DNA of 64,000 bases from Pseudomonas sp. CFBP 13711 (GCF_014842265.1 NZ_JACYVI010000007.1:264002-328001); one strand, 5' to 3'. Shown: positions 18,939-28,832, counted from the first letter of the stretch. Made by a program: numbers and translations. Notes: generated from the sequence alone by a model not told the origin.

Positions 18939-19151
18939 AGTTCGTTGATTTCATTCGATATTTCGTTTGATTTCAACTACAACTTGGCAGTGCCGTCGTT
19001 GTGGGGCGCATCTTACGGAGGAGATTGAAGGCTGTAAAGCCCCCGTGCAAAAATAATTTGAAATAGCGAAAAGTCCCAGCAAATGCTGTCTTCGCGTTTC
19101 AATCTGGTATATGCCAAACTAATTACATCCAGATAAGGTGAACTCATTCTA

Positions 19152-21770
19152 ATGGCCGATTGGCAGTCCCTCGATCCCGAGGCCGCTCGTGAAGCGGAAA
19201 AATACGAAAACCCCATCCCTAGCCGTGAGCTGATTTTGGCGCACCTTTCCGAGCGCGGTTCGCCCGCCGCCCGTGAGCAGTTGGTGGAAGAGTTTGGCCT
19301 CACGACTGAAGATCAGATCGAGGCCTTGCGGCGTCGGCTCCGCGCCATGGAGCGCGATGCGCAACTGATTTACACCCGCCGCGGCACGTACGCGCCGGTC
19401 GACAAGCTGGACCTCATTCTGGGCCGCATCAGCGGTCACCGTGACGGCTTCGGCTTCCTGGTGCCAGATGACGGCTCCGACGACCTGTTCATGAGCCCTG
19501 CGCAAATGCGTCTGGTGTTCGATGGCGACCGTGCACTGGCGCGCGTCTCGGGTCTGGACCGTCGCGGTCGCCGGGAAGGCGTGATCGTCGAAGTCATTTC
19601 CCGTGCACACGAAACCGTGGTGGGTCGCTACTTCGAAGAAAGCGGCATCGGTTTCGTCCAGCCGGACAACCCAAAAATCCAGCAAGAAGTGCTGATCACC
19701 CCAGGCCGTAACAACGGCGCCAAGATCGGTCAGTTCGTCGAGGTGAAAATCACCCACTGGCCGACGCCGCGCTTCCAGCCGCAAGGTGATGTGGTTGAGG
19801 TGGTGGGTAATTACATGGCGCCCGGCATGGAGATCGATGTCGCGCTGCGTACCTACGACATCCCTCACGTCTGGCCCGAGGCTGTGCTGAAAGAAGCCGC
19901 CAAGCTCAAGCCAGAAGTGGAAGAGAAGGACAAGGAAAACCGCGTCGATCTGCGTCACCTTCCGTTCGTGACCATCGACGGTGAAGATGCCCGCGACTTC
20001 GACGATGCCGTTTTCTGCGAAGCCAAGCCCGGCAAGCTGCGCCTGTTCTCCGGCGGCTGGAAGCTCTACGTGGCGATCGCCGACGTATCGAGCTATGTGA
20101 AGCTTGGCTCGGCGCTCGACGCTGAGTCTCAGGTGCGCGGCAACTCGGTGTATTTCCCCGAGCGCGTGATCCCGATGCTCCCTGAGCAGCTGTCCAACGG
20201 CCTGTGCTCGCTGAATCCGCTGGTTGATCGTCTGGCAATGGTTTGCGAGATGACCATCTCCAAAACCGGCGAGATGACTGACTACGTTTTCTACGAAGCC
20301 GTGATCCACTCCCATGCGCGTCTGACCTACAACAAGGTCAGCTCGATGCTGGAGCATCCAAAAGCCGCCGAAGCCAAGCAGCTACGCGAGCAATATGGCG
20401 ATGTCGTGCCGCACCTGAAGCAGCTTTATGCACTGTACAAAGTGCTGTTGGGCGCCCGGCACGTTCGCGGTGCCATCGATTTTGAAACCCAGGAAACCCG
20501 GATCATTTTCGGGACCGAGCGCAAAATCGCCGAGATCCGCCCGACCACTCGCAACGATGCGCACAAGCTGATTGAAGAGTGCATGCTTGCGGCCAACGTA
20601 GCGACTGCAGCGTTTCTCAAGAAACACGAGATCCCTGCGCTGTATCGCGTCCACGACGGTCCGCCGCCCGAGCGTCTGGAAAAGCTGCGTGCCTTCCTCG
20701 GCGAGCTGGGTCTTTCCCTGCACAAGGGCAAAGACGGCCCGACGCCGAAGGATTATCAGGCGCTGCTCGAAACCATCAAGGACCGTCCGGATTACCACCT
20801 GATCCAGACTGTCATGCTGCGCTCGTTGAGTCAGGCGGTGTACAGCTCTGATAACCATGGCCACTTCGGCCTGAATTACGAAGCGTATACCCACTTCACC
20901 TCGCCGATTCGTCGCTACCCGGACTTGCTGACTCACCGGGCGATCCGCAGCGTGATCCGCTCCAAGCAGGAAACGCCGCACGTTCGTCGTGCCGGTGCTC
21001 CCGTCATTCCGAAAGCGCGCATCTACCCGTACGACGAAGCGATGCTTGAGCAGTTGGGCGAGCAGTGCTCGATGAGCGAACGCCGTGCTGATGAGGCCAC
21101 CCGCGACGTCACGAACTGGCTGAAATGCGAGTTCATGAAAGACCGCGTTGGCGAGTCGTTCCCGGGCGTGATTACGGCTGTGACCGGCTTTGGTCTGTTC
21201 GTCGAGCTGACCGATATCTATGTCGAAGGCCTGGTTCACGTCACCGCATTGCCGGGTGACTACTACCACTTCGATCCGGTCCACCATCGTCTGGCCGGCG
21301 AGCGCACAGGCCGCAGCTTCCGCCTGGGCGACACCGTTGAAGTGCGTGTCATGCGTGTTGATCTTGACGAGCGCAAGATCGATTTCGAAATGTCCGAGAA
21401 AACCACCAGCGCGCCGATCGGCCGCAAACGTCGGACGTCCGAGCCTGCTGCAGCAGAGAAGGGCAAGGATTCCAAGGTGTCCTCGTCTGCTTCCAAGTCG
21501 GGTCGCCGGACCGCGAAAGAGCCTGTTGCCGAGGCCTATCGGCCAAGTGATGCGGCTGCCAAGAACGCAGAAGTGCGCAAAAGCCGTGAAATGAAGAAAG
21601 CGCTGCTGACTGAAGCCAAGGGTGGTAGCAAGGCATCGTCGGGAAAGTCGACGAGTGATTCCGCTGGCGCTTCCGGCAAGTCGAGCAAGCACCGCAAGGG
21701 TTCGTCGAAATCGGGCTCGGCTTCTTCTGCAAGCAGTGGCAGTGTTCGCAAGCCTAAGGCCAAGTCATGA
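19152..21770 (+). CDS. rnr: Ribonuclease R (3'-5' exoribonuclease)
   Basis: RNase R digests structured RNA and takes part in rRNA quality control and trans-translation-linked decay. The 872-residue protein has an N-terminal winged-helix region (about 20-85), cold-shock domains, the RNB catalytic domain with DGEDARDFDDAV from about residue 275, and an S1 domain from about 666 (GESFPGVITAVTGFGLFVEL). After residue 750 comes a tail of more than 100 residues, rich in lysine, serine and alanine, probably a disordered RNA-binding extension. The stop overlaps the rlmB ATG. Confidence 0.96.
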   Translation: MADWQSLDPEAAREAEKYENPIPSRELILAHLSERGSPAAREQLVEEFGLTTEDQIEALRRRLRAMERDAQLIYTRRGTYAPVDKLDLILGRISGHRDGFGFLVPDDGSDDLFMSPAQMRLVFDGDRALARVSGLDRRGRREGVIVEVISRAHETVVGRYFEESGIGFVQPDNPKIQQEVLITPGRNNGAKIGQFVEVKITHWPTPRFQPQGDVVEVVGNYMAPGMEIDVALRTYDIPHVWPEAVLKEAAKLKPEVEEKDKENRVDLRHLPFVTIDGEDARDFDDAVFCEAKPGKLRLFSGGWKLYVAIADVSSYVKLGSALDAESQVRGNSVYFPERVIPMLPEQLSNGLCSLNPLVDRLAMVCEMTISKTGEMTDYVFYEAVIHSHARLTYNKVSSMLEHPKAAEAKQLREQYGDVVPHLKQLYALYKVLLGARHVRGAIDFETQETRIIFGTERKIAEIRPTTRNDAHKLIEECMLAANVATAAFLKKHEIPALYRVHDGPPPERLEKLRAFLGELGLSLHKGKDGPTPKDYQALLETIKDRPDYHLIQTVMLRSLSQAVYSSDNHGHFGLNYEAYTHFTSPIRRYPDLLTHRAIRSVIRSKQETPHVRRAGAPVIPKARIYPYDEAMLEQLGEQCSMSERRADEATRDVTNWLKCEFMKDRVGESFPGVITAVTGFGLFVELTDIYVEGLVHVTALPGDYYHFDPVHHRLAGERTGRSFRLGDTVEVRVMRVDLDERKIDFEMSEKTTSAPIGRKRRTSEPAAAEKGKDSKVSSSASKSGRRTAKEPVAEAYRPSDAAAKNAEVRKSREMKKALLTEAKGGSKASSGKSTSDSAGASGKSSKHRKGSSKSGSASSASSGSVRKPKAKS

Positions 21771-22516
21771 GTCAGCTGGAAAAAATCTACGGTGTTCATG
21801 CCGTAGAGGCGCTTTTGCGTCATCACCCGAAGCGGGTCAAGCAGATCTGGCTGGCTGAAGGGCGCAGCGATCCACGGGTTCAGGTGCTCATCGAGCTCGC
21901 TGCGCAGAATCGCGTGTCGGTGGGGCAGGCCGAGCGCCGCGAGATGGATGCTTGGGTTGAGGGCGTTCACCAAGGCGTGGTGGCGGATGTCAGTCCGAGC
22001 CAGGTCTGGGGCGAGGCGATGCTCGACGAGCTGCTCGACCGCACCGAAGGTCCGCCGCTGATCCTAGTGCTGGATGGCGTCACCGATCCGCATAACCTGG
22101 GCGCCTGCCTGCGGACTGCCGATGCGGCCGGTGCGCTGGCGGTGATCGTGCCGAAAGACAAGTCCGCGACTTTGACGCCGACCGTGCGGAAAGTGGCGTG
22201 CGGCGCGGCCGAGGTCATTCCTCTCGTGGCCGTGACCAACCTGGCGCGCACGCTGGAAAAACTCCAGCAACGCGGCCTGTGGGTTGTCGGTACCGCAGGT
22301 GAGGCCGAGCAAGAGTTGTATCAGCAGGACCTGACTGGCCCGACCATCCTGATCATGGGGGCTGAAGGTAAAGGCATGCGCCGCCTGACCCGCGAGCATT
22401 GCGATTATCTGGTACGTCTGCCGATGGCGGGCAGCGTCAGCAGCCTCAACGTTTCGGTCGCGACAGGCGTCTGCCTGTTCGAAGCCCTGCGCCAGCGCGC
22501 GGCTGCCAAGAAGTAG
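21767..22516 (+). CDS. rlmB: 23S rRNA (guanosine-2'-O-)-methyltransferase RlmB
   Basis: RlmB methylates the ribose of G2251 in the 23S P loop. The N-terminal substrate-binding part (EKIYGVHAVEALLRHHPKRV) is followed by the SPOUT fold with DPHNLGACLRTADAAG, MGAEGKGMRRLT and the C-terminal knot segment SLNVSVATGVCLFE. Length is 249 residues. ATG overlaps the rnr stop, so the two RNA-maturation genes are translationally coupled. Confidence 0.97.
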   Translation: MSQLEKIYGVHAVEALLRHHPKRVKQIWLAEGRSDPRVQVLIELAAQNRVSVGQAERREMDAWVEGVHQGVVADVSPSQVWGEAMLDELLDRTEGPPLILVLDGVTDPHNLGACLRTADAAGALAVIVPKDKSATLTPTVRKVACGAAEVIPLVAVTNLARTLEKLQQRGLWVVGTAGEAEQELYQQDLTGPTILIMGAEGKGMRRLTREHCDYLVRLPMAGSVSSLNVSVATGVCLFEALRQRAAAKK

Positions 22517-22519
22517 TTG

Positions 22520-22605
22520 TCAGTAGCGAGCTGCAAGCTGCAAGCCTCAAGCTCGAGCCAGTCACGCTCCGGCTTGTAGCTTGTAGCTTGTAGCTCAAAG
22601 CCATT
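22520..22605 (+). repeat. Short direct/inverted repeat tract after rlmB
   Basis: The tract contains GCTGCAAGCTGCAAG followed by CTTGTAGCTTGTAGCTTGTAG, which is seven-base units in tandem with roughly complementary arms. It can fold back on itself. Such intergenic tracts are common in pseudomonads. No coding potential is seen. Confidence 0.6.
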
Positions 22606-22730
22606 GTTCAAATATTCACCAATCTCCTTGCGCCCCTCCGACCCCTTCTCTACAATCGCGTCCCTTGCTGTCATGGCAGGTGCTCATGTGCCTGTTCCTG
22701 TGCAAGATAAACCAGTGTTATTCACTCCTT

Positions 22731-22753
22731 GTCTGACCGCTTTGGCGGCAGGC
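22731..22753 (+). promoter_or_regulatory. Hairpin in the rpsF leader, possible S6:S18 feedback site
   Basis: GUCUG, a bulged A, then CCGC, a UUUG loop, GCGG and CAGGC form a nine-pair stem 22 bases before the rpsF ATG. Leaders of rpsF operons in many bacteria carry a hairpin bound by the S6:S18 complex for autoregulation. Position and CCG content suit that role, but I have not matched the consensus base by base. Confidence 0.4.
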
Positions 22754-22774
22754 TACAACCCGTAAGGAGCATTC

Positions 22775-23197
22775 ATGCGTCATTACGAAATCATCTTTCT
22801 GGTTCACCCGGACCAGAGCGAGCAAGTCGGCGGCATGGTAGAGCGTTACACCAAGCTGATCGAAGAAGACGGCGGCAAGATCCACCGTCTGGAAGATTGG
22901 GGCCGTCGTCAACTGGCCTACGCAATCAACAATGTTCACAAGGCTCACTACGTGATGCTGAACGTTGAGTGCACTGGCAAGGCTCTGGCCGAGCTGGAAG
23001 ACAACTTCCGTTACAACGATGCCGTGATCCGTAACCTTGTCATCCGTCGCGACGAAGCTGTTACTGGCCAGTCCGAAATGCTCAAGGCTGAAGAAAACCG
23101 CAGTGAGCGCCGTGAGCGTCGCGACCGTCCTGAGCACTCCGACGCCGATGGCGCCGATGGTGATGACAGCGACAACAGCGATAACGCTGACGAGTAA
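22775..23197 (+). CDS. rpsF: 30S ribosomal protein S6
   Basis: S6 binds the platform of the 30S subunit with S18. The protein opens MRHYEIIFLVHPDQSEQV, includes DWGRRQLAYAIN and LVIRRDEAVT, and ends in a strongly acidic tail (about residues 115-140, many D and E). The E. coli tail is modified by RimK with glutamates, but here the last residue is E after NADE. Length is 140. Ribosome site AAGGAG precedes the ATG. rpsR follows after 28 bases. Confidence 0.98.
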   Translation: MRHYEIIFLVHPDQSEQVGGMVERYTKLIEEDGGKIHRLEDWGRRQLAYAINNVHKAHYVMLNVECTGKALAELEDNFRYNDAVIRNLVIRRDEAVTGQSEMLKAEENRSERRERRDRPEHSDADGADGDDSDNSDNADE

Positions 23198-23225
23198 TCC
23201 ACGGACCTTTTGAGGAGCCCATTAC

Positions 23226-23456
23226 ATGGCACGTTTCTTCCGTCGTCGTAAATTCTGCCGCTTCACAGCTGAAAATGTGAAGGAGATCGATTACAAAGAT
23301 CTCAACACCCTGAAAGCCTACGTATCTGAAACCGGCAAGATCGTTCCTAGCCGCATTACTGGTACCAAAGCTCGTTATCAGCGTCAGCTGGCTACCGCTA
23401 TCAAGCGCGCCCGCTTCCTGGCCCTGTTGGCCTACACCGACAGCCACGGCCGCTGA
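23226..23456 (+). CDS. rpsR: 30S ribosomal protein S18
   Basis: S18 is the small basic partner of S6 on the 30S platform. The 76-residue protein MARFFRRRKFCRFTAENV with YKDLNTLKAYVSETGKIVPS is nearly invariant in gammaproteobacteria. A GAGGAG ribosome site precedes the ATG. No priB is present between rpsF and rpsR, as usual outside enterobacteria and relatives. Confidence 0.98.
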   Translation: MARFFRRRKFCRFTAENVKEIDYKDLNTLKAYVSETGKIVPSRITGTKARYQRQLATAIKRARFLALLAYTDSHGR

Positions 23457-23494
23457 GACCAGGTAGTCGACAAACGCAGTAAGGGATAGATCGC

Positions 23495-24391
23495 ATGCGC
23501 GCCATGGCTGAATTCATCATGCGCGGCCGCATGCAGGCCACTCTCGTAGTGGTTGGATGTGCGGCATTGCCGCTGTTGTTCTGGTTGAGTGCTGCCGCAG
23601 GTTGCCTTGTGCTCCTGCGACGCGGAATGAGTGACGCCTTAGGCGTACTCGCCTGGGCTCTGCTGCCGGCTTTGGTCTGGTGGTATTTCGGTGAACCCCG
23701 CACCCTGATGGTGTTGCTGGGTTCTTGGGGGTTGGCCGCCGTGTTGCGTGCCAGCGAGTCCTGGGTCCGCGTGCTGCTGGTCAGCGTAGCGGTTGGATTG
23801 TTGTATGCAGTGGTTCTGGGCGCGGTGTTTCGCGAGCCCATCGACGCCATGGCGGGAGAGCTGCAAAAGCTCTTGCCCCACGTCTTCGGTGATGTCTACC
23901 AGCAGATGTCGGTAGAAGAGCGAGCGCGTCTGGGGGCACTGATTACACCCGTCCTCAACGGCCTGATTGCAGCGTTGTTGCAGATCGTCAGCGTGGTATG
24001 CCTGATCCTTGGGCGGTACTGGCAGGCGTTATTGTATAACCCAGGCGGTTTCGGGCGCGAATTTCGCAGCCTGAAACTCCCGCGGGCACCGATGCTGGTG
24101 CTGCTGGTGTGCATGTTGGTGGGGCCGAACTTCGGTCCTCAACTGGCGATGCTGACACCGTTGTGCAGCGTACCGCTCATGTTCGCGGGCCTGGCCCTGA
24201 TTCACGGTCTGGTGGCTGCAAAGCGCCTGACACGGTTCTGGCTGGTGGGGTTGTACGTCACGCTGTTGCTGTTCATGCAGCTGATCTATCCGTTGCTGGT
24301 GGTGATTGCCATTGTCGACAGCCTGATTGATTTTCGCGGCCGTCTGGCGTCGAAAGATGCCGATAACGGTTCTGCGAACGGTGAAGGTTAA
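23495..24391 (+). CDS. DUF2232 family integral membrane protein
   Basis: This 298-residue protein has about eight hydrophobic segments and little else, such as the stretches around LVVVGCAALPLLFWLSAAA and LLVCMLVGPNFGPQL. It belongs to the DUF2232 group (YybS-like), multi-pass proteins encoded beside ribosomal genes in many bacteria, with no defined function. Start ATG 23495 follows AAGGGAT, and ATG 23504 is an alternative. It lies between rpsR and rplI with short gaps, so it is co-transcribed with ribosomal genes. Confidence 0.85.
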   Translation: MRAMAEFIMRGRMQATLVVVGCAALPLLFWLSAAAGCLVLLRRGMSDALGVLAWALLPALVWWYFGEPRTLMVLLGSWGLAAVLRASESWVRVLLVSVAVGLLYAVVLGAVFREPIDAMAGELQKLLPHVFGDVYQQMSVEERARLGALITPVLNGLIAALLQIVSVVCLILGRYWQALLYNPGGFGREFRSLKLPRAPMLVLLVCMLVGPNFGPQLAMLTPLCSVPLMFAGLALIHGLVAAKRLTRFWLVGLYVTLLLFMQLIYPLLVVIAIVDSLIDFRGRLASKDADNGSANGEG

Positions 24392-24410
24392 AGTTAAGAG
24401 GTTTTACCAA

Positions 24411-24857
24411 ATGGAACTCATCCTGCTGGAAAAAGTCGCCAACCTGGGCAACCTGGGCGATAAAGTAAACGTTAAGGCTGGCTACGGTCGTAACTTCCTG
24501 CTGCCTTTCGGCAAAGCAACCGCTGCAACCGCTGCCAACGTGGCCGCGTTTGAAGAGCGTCGTGCAGAGCTGGAAAAAGCTGCCGCCGAGAAGAAAGCTT
24601 CTGCTGAAACTCGTGCTGCTCAACTGGCTGAGCTGGAAGTGACCATCACTGCCACCGCTGGTGACGAAGGCAAGCTGTTCGGTTCGATCGGTACTCACGA
24701 CATCGCTGACGCACTGACCGCCTCTGGCGTTGAAGTGGCTAAAGCTGAAGTTCGTCTGCCGAACGGCACCATCCGTAACGTTGGCGAATACGACGTAGCC
24801 GTGCACCTGCACAGCGATGTTGAAGCTACCGTTCGCGTTGTTGTTGTAGCTGCTTAA
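24411..24857 (+). CDS. rplI: 50S ribosomal protein L9
   Basis: L9 binds 23S rRNA near the L1 stalk and helps keep the reading frame. The 148-residue protein starts MELILLEKVANLGNLGDKV, contains the KAGYGRNFLLPFGKA rRNA-binding segment and a long central helix rich in A, E and K. An upstream in-frame ATG at 24327 lies inside the DUF2232 gene and is not used. A terminator-like hairpin lies before dnaB. Confidence 0.98.
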   Translation: MELILLEKVANLGNLGDKVNVKAGYGRNFLLPFGKATAATAANVAAFEERRAELEKAAAEKKASAETRAAQLAELEVTITATAGDEGKLFGSIGTHDIADALTASGVEVAKAEVRLPNGTIRNVGEYDVAVHLHSDVEATVRVVVVAA

Positions 24858-24928
24858 GCAGTATGGTTTCTGCGCTTCGGTGCAGAAGTCTGACCGACTG
24901 ACGACTCGCTCCTCGGTCGGTTAGCATT

Positions 24929-24960
24929 GGGCACGTTCCTGTTCGCAGGTCGTGCCCTTT
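24929..24960 (+). terminator. Probable terminator between rplI and dnaB
   Basis: GGGCACG and CGTGCCC pair around a 15-base loop that may form a further small stem (CCTG/CAGG), followed by TTTGT. It is about 70 bases after the rplI stop. dnaB is thus probably expressed partly from its own promoter. Confidence 0.65.
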
Positions 24961-25006
24961 GTCATTTCTGAGTATCCTGATTCAACCCCCTGATTTCCGT
25001 GTGGCC

Positions 25007-26404
25007 ATGAACGACATCTCCGCTCCCGAGCAATATGATCTGCAAACCGCTGCCCTGAAGGTGCCGCCGCATTCCATCGAGGCCGAACAGGCCGTGCTCG
25101 GTGGTTTGATGCTGGACAACAACGCCTGGGAGCGCGTGCTTGATCAGGTGTCGGATGGCGATTTCTATCGTCATGACCACCGTCTGATATTCCGCGCCAT
25201 CGCCAAGCTGGCGGATCAGAACCAACCGATCGACGTCGTCACCCTGGCCGAGCAGCTCGACAAGGAAGGCCAGACCTCCCAGGTCGGTGGCCTGGGTTAC
25301 CTGTCGGAACTGGCGAAGAACATCCCGTCCGTCGCGAACATCAAGGCCTACGCCCAGATCGTTCGTCAGCGCGCGACGCTGCGCCAGTTGATCGGCATCA
25401 GCACCGAGATTGCCGACAGTGCGTTCAACCCGGAAGGGCGTACCGCTGAAGAGATTCTCGACGAGGCCGAACGCCAGATCTTTCAGATCGCCGAGGCGCG
25501 GCCCAAAACGGGCGGCCCGGTCAGCGTCAACGACCTGCTGACCCGTGCGATTGACCGCATCGATACGCTGTTCAATATCGGCGACGGCATCACTGGCCTT
25601 TCCACGGGCTACGCCGACCTGGATGAAAAGACCAGCGGTTTGCAGCAGTCTGACCTGATCATCGTTGCAGGCCGTCCGTCGATGGGTAAGACCACCTTCG
25701 CGATGAACCTTGTGGAAAACGCGGTGCTCCGCAGCGACAAGGTGGTTTTGGTCTACTCGCTGGAGATGCCAGGCGAATCGCTGATCATGCGTATGCTTTC
25801 GTCGCTCGGTCGTATCGATCAGACCAAGGTCCGTTCCGGTCAGCTCGATGACGATGACTGGCCGCGCCTGACATCGGCGGTCAACCTCCTCAACGATCGC
25901 AAGCTGTTCATCGATGACACGGCCGGCATCAGCCCCTCCGAGATGCGAGCGCGCACGCGGCGGCTGGTCCGCGAACATGGCGACATCGGCCTGATCATGA
26001 TCGACTACCTGCAGCTGATGCAGATCCCTGGCTCGAGCGGGGATAACCGGACGAACGAGATTTCCGAGATCTCCCGTTCCCTCAAAGCGCTCGCCAAGGA
26101 ATTCAATTGCCCGGTGGTCGCGCTGTCCCAGCTGAACCGCTCCCTCGAGCAACGTCCCAACAAGCGCCCGGTGAACTCCGACTTGCGGGAATCCGGAGCG
26201 ATCGAGCAGGACGCCGACGTCATCATGTTCGTGTACCGGGATGAGGTGTATCACCCCGAGACCGAACACAAGGGCATCGCTGAAATCATCATCGGCAAGC
26301 AGCGGAACGGCCCGATCGGGTTCATTCGGCTTGCGTTCATCGGCAAGTACACCCGCTTCGAAAACCTCGCGCCGGGCAGTTACAACTTTGATGATGATGA
26401 GTAG
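25007..26404 (+). CDS. dnaB: Replicative DNA helicase DnaB
   Basis: DnaB is the hexameric helicase that moves 5' to 3' at the replication fork. The 465-residue protein has the N-terminal primase-interaction domain (PPHSIEAEQAVLGGLML) and a RecA-like domain with Walker A GRPSMGKTT near residue 222. Further motifs are GLIMIDYLQLM and the arginine-finger region RESGAIEQDADVIMF. No intein is present. I start at ATG 25007. The frame is open back to 24959, within the terminator region. Confidence 0.97.
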   Translation: MNDISAPEQYDLQTAALKVPPHSIEAEQAVLGGLMLDNNAWERVLDQVSDGDFYRHDHRLIFRAIAKLADQNQPIDVVTLAEQLDKEGQTSQVGGLGYLSELAKNIPSVANIKAYAQIVRQRATLRQLIGISTEIADSAFNPEGRTAEEILDEAERQIFQIAEARPKTGGPVSVNDLLTRAIDRIDTLFNIGDGITGLSTGYADLDEKTSGLQQSDLIIVAGRPSMGKTTFAMNLVENAVLRSDKVVLVYSLEMPGESLIMRMLSSLGRIDQTKVRSGQLDDDDWPRLTSAVNLLNDRKLFIDDTAGISPSEMRARTRRLVREHGDIGLIMIDYLQLMQIPGSSGDNRTNEISEISRSLKALAKEFNCPVVALSQLNRSLEQRPNKRPVNSDLRESGAIEQDADVIMFVYRDEVYHPETEHKGIAEIIIGKQRNGPIGFIRLAFIGKYTRFENLAPGSYNFDDDE

Positions 26405-26531
26405 GTAGCCGGTTCAGGGCTAACCACTAATCCGACCTGTGCCGTCGGATTTGATCAAAATTTGTGCTATTCTCCGCGCCCGCGAATTTCCAAGCGAAAA
26501 TCGCCCCCAGACACGAACACTGGTCATCGAT

Positions 26532-28832
26532 ATGCAAGCAGCCAAGCCGTTATTTGACTATCCGAAGTACTGGGCCGAATGTTTCGGACCAGCGCCTTTC
26601 CTGCCCATGAGCCGGGAAGAAATGGATCAGCTTGGCTGGGATTCCTGCGACATCATCATTGTCACGGGTGATGCCTACGTCGATCACCCTTCGTTTGGCA
26701 TGGCAATCATCGGCCGGCTGCTGGAGTCTCAGGGCTTCCGCGTCGGGATCATTGCGCAGCCTGACTGGAAGTCAAAAGACGACTTCATGAAGCTCGGCGA
26801 ACCGAACCTGTTCTTCGGCGTCGCGGCCGGCAACATGGATTCGATGATCAACCGCTACACCGCCGACAAAAAGATTCGCTCCGACGATGCGTACACGCCG
26901 GGCGGTATGGCGGGCAAGCGTCCGGACCGTGCGAGTCTGGTCTACAGCCAGCGTTGCAAGGAAGCCTACAAGAACGTGCCGATCGTTCTGGGTGGCATCG
27001 AAGCATCGCTGCGCCGCATCGCTCACTACGACTACTGGCAGGACAAGGTTCGCAACTCGATCCTGATCGACGCCTGCGCCGATATCCTGCTGTACGGCAA
27101 CGCCGAGCGTGCCATCGTTGAAGTGGCTACTCGCCTGTCCTATGGCGAGACGATCGAAAGCATCACTGACGTGCGCGGCACGGCATTCATTCGTCGTGAT
27201 ACGCCGGAAGGCTGGTACGAAGTCGACTCCACGCGTATCGACCGTCCAGGCAAGATCGACAAGATCATCAACCCGTACGTGAACACTCAAGACACCCAGG
27301 CCTGCGCCATCGAGCAGGAAAAGGGTGACGTCGAGGATCCTAATGAAGCGAAGGTCGTGCAGATTCTGGCGAGCCCGCGCATGACCCGCGACAAGACGGT
27401 CATCCGGCTGCCGTCGATGGAGAAGGTCCGTAACGACCCGGTTCTGTACGCTCACGCCAACCGCGTATTGCACCTGGAAACCAACCCGGGCAACGCCCGC
27501 GCGCTGGTCCAGAAGCACGGCGAAGTCGACGTCTGGTTCAATCCGCCGCCCATTCCGATGACCACCGAAGAAATGGACTACGTGTTCGGCATGCCTTATG
27601 CGCGCATCCCGCACCCGGTGTACGGCAAGGAGAAGATCCCGGCCTACGACATGATCCGTTTCTCGGTGAACATCATGCGCGGCTGCTTCGGCGGCTGTAC
27701 GTTCTGCTCGATCACCGAACACGAAGGCCGGATCATCCAGAACCGTTCCCACGATTCGATCATTCGCGAAATCGAAGAGATCCGTGACAAGGTCCCCGGC
27801 TTCACCGGCGTGATTTCCGACCTCGGCGGGCCGACGGCGAACATGTATCGCATCGCTTGCAAGAGCCCGGAGATCGAGTCCGCGTGCCGCAAGCCGTCGT
27901 GCGTGTTCCCTGGCATCTGCCCGAACCTGAATACCGATCACTCGGCATTGATTCAGCTGTACCGCAGCGCCCGTGAACTGCCCGGCGTGAAGAAGATTCT
28001 GATCGCCTCCGGTCTGCGTTACGACCTGGCTGTCGAATCGCCCGAGTACGTCAAGGAGCTGGTCACCCACCACGTCGGCGGTTACCTGAAGATTGCGCCT
28101 GAGCACACCGAAGAAGGTCCGCTCAACCAGATGATGAAGCCGGGCATTGGCAGCTATGACAAGTTCAAGCGCATGTTCGAGAAGTACTCCAAGGAAGCGG
28201 GCAAAGAGCAGTACCTGATTCCTTACTTCATCGCGGCCCATCCGGGCACGACTGACGGAGACATGATGAACCTCGCGCTGTGGCTCAAGGGCAATGGTTT
28301 CCGTGCGGATCAGGTGCAGGCGTTCTATCCGTCGCCGATGGCCAGTGCGACGGCCATGTACCACTCCGGCAAGAACCCGCTGCGCAAGGTCACGTACAAG
28401 AGCGACTCGGTCACCATCGTCAAGAGCGAAGAGCAGCGCCGTCTGCACAAGGCGTTCCTGCGCTACCACGATCCGAAGGGCTGGCCGATGCTGCGTGAAG
28501 CGCTGGAGCGAATGGGCCGTGCCGATCTGATCGGGCCGGGCAAGCATCAGCTGATCCCGCTGCACCAGCCGGAAACCGACACCTATCAGAGCGCGCGCCG
28601 CAAGAACTCGACGCCGGCCGGTAGCCACAAGGTTGCCAGGACCACCAAGATCCTGACGCAGCACACCGGCTTGCCACAACGCGGCAGCGACGGCAGCAAA
28701 CCTTGGGACAAGCGCGAAGAGGCCAAGGCCGCGGCGGCTGCTCGTAACAAGCAGGCAGCCAAGGATCGCTCGGATGCGGCCAAACCCGGCAAAGGCAAGA
28801 AGCCAACGCGTCAGCCGGTCTTTCCACGCTAA
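26532..28832 (+). CDS. ygiQ: YgiQ family radical SAM protein
   Basis: The 766-residue protein carries the cluster motif RGCFGGCTFCS (C385, C389, C392) that marks a radical SAM enzyme. N-terminal YgiQ segments precede it (DIIIVTGDAYVDHPSFG, QRCKEAYKNVPIVLGGIEASLRR), and the last 80 residues are lysine- and alanine-rich and likely disordered. The family is widespread but its reaction is unknown. I start at ATG 26532. The upstream open frame to 26439 covers the promoter. A clear terminator follows. Confidence 0.9.
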   Translation: MQAAKPLFDYPKYWAECFGPAPFLPMSREEMDQLGWDSCDIIIVTGDAYVDHPSFGMAIIGRLLESQGFRVGIIAQPDWKSKDDFMKLGEPNLFFGVAAGNMDSMINRYTADKKIRSDDAYTPGGMAGKRPDRASLVYSQRCKEAYKNVPIVLGGIEASLRRIAHYDYWQDKVRNSILIDACADILLYGNAERAIVEVATRLSYGETIESITDVRGTAFIRRDTPEGWYEVDSTRIDRPGKIDKIINPYVNTQDTQACAIEQEKGDVEDPNEAKVVQILASPRMTRDKTVIRLPSMEKVRNDPVLYAHANRVLHLETNPGNARALVQKHGEVDVWFNPPPIPMTTEEMDYVFGMPYARIPHPVYGKEKIPAYDMIRFSVNIMRGCFGGCTFCSITEHEGRIIQNRSHDSIIREIEEIRDKVPGFTGVISDLGGPTANMYRIACKSPEIESACRKPSCVFPGICPNLNTDHSALIQLYRSARELPGVKKILIASGLRYDLAVESPEYVKELVTHHVGGYLKIAPEHTEEGPLNQMMKPGIGSYDKFKRMFEKYSKEAGKEQYLIPYFIAAHPGTTDGDMMNLALWLKGNGFRADQVQAFYPSPMASATAMYHSGKNPLRKVTYKSDSVTIVKSEEQRRLHKAFLRYHDPKGWPMLREALERMGRADLIGPGKHQLIPLHQPETDTYQSARRKNSTPAGSHKVARTTKILTQHTGLPQRGSDGSKPWDKREEAKAAAAARNKQAAKDRSDAAKPGKGKKPTRQPVFPR

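Noticed and set aside
18452..18970. Two similar short plus-strand frames of 77-84 codons ending alike
   Set aside because: They are translations across the two identical tRNA-Leu genes, which explains their shared sequence.
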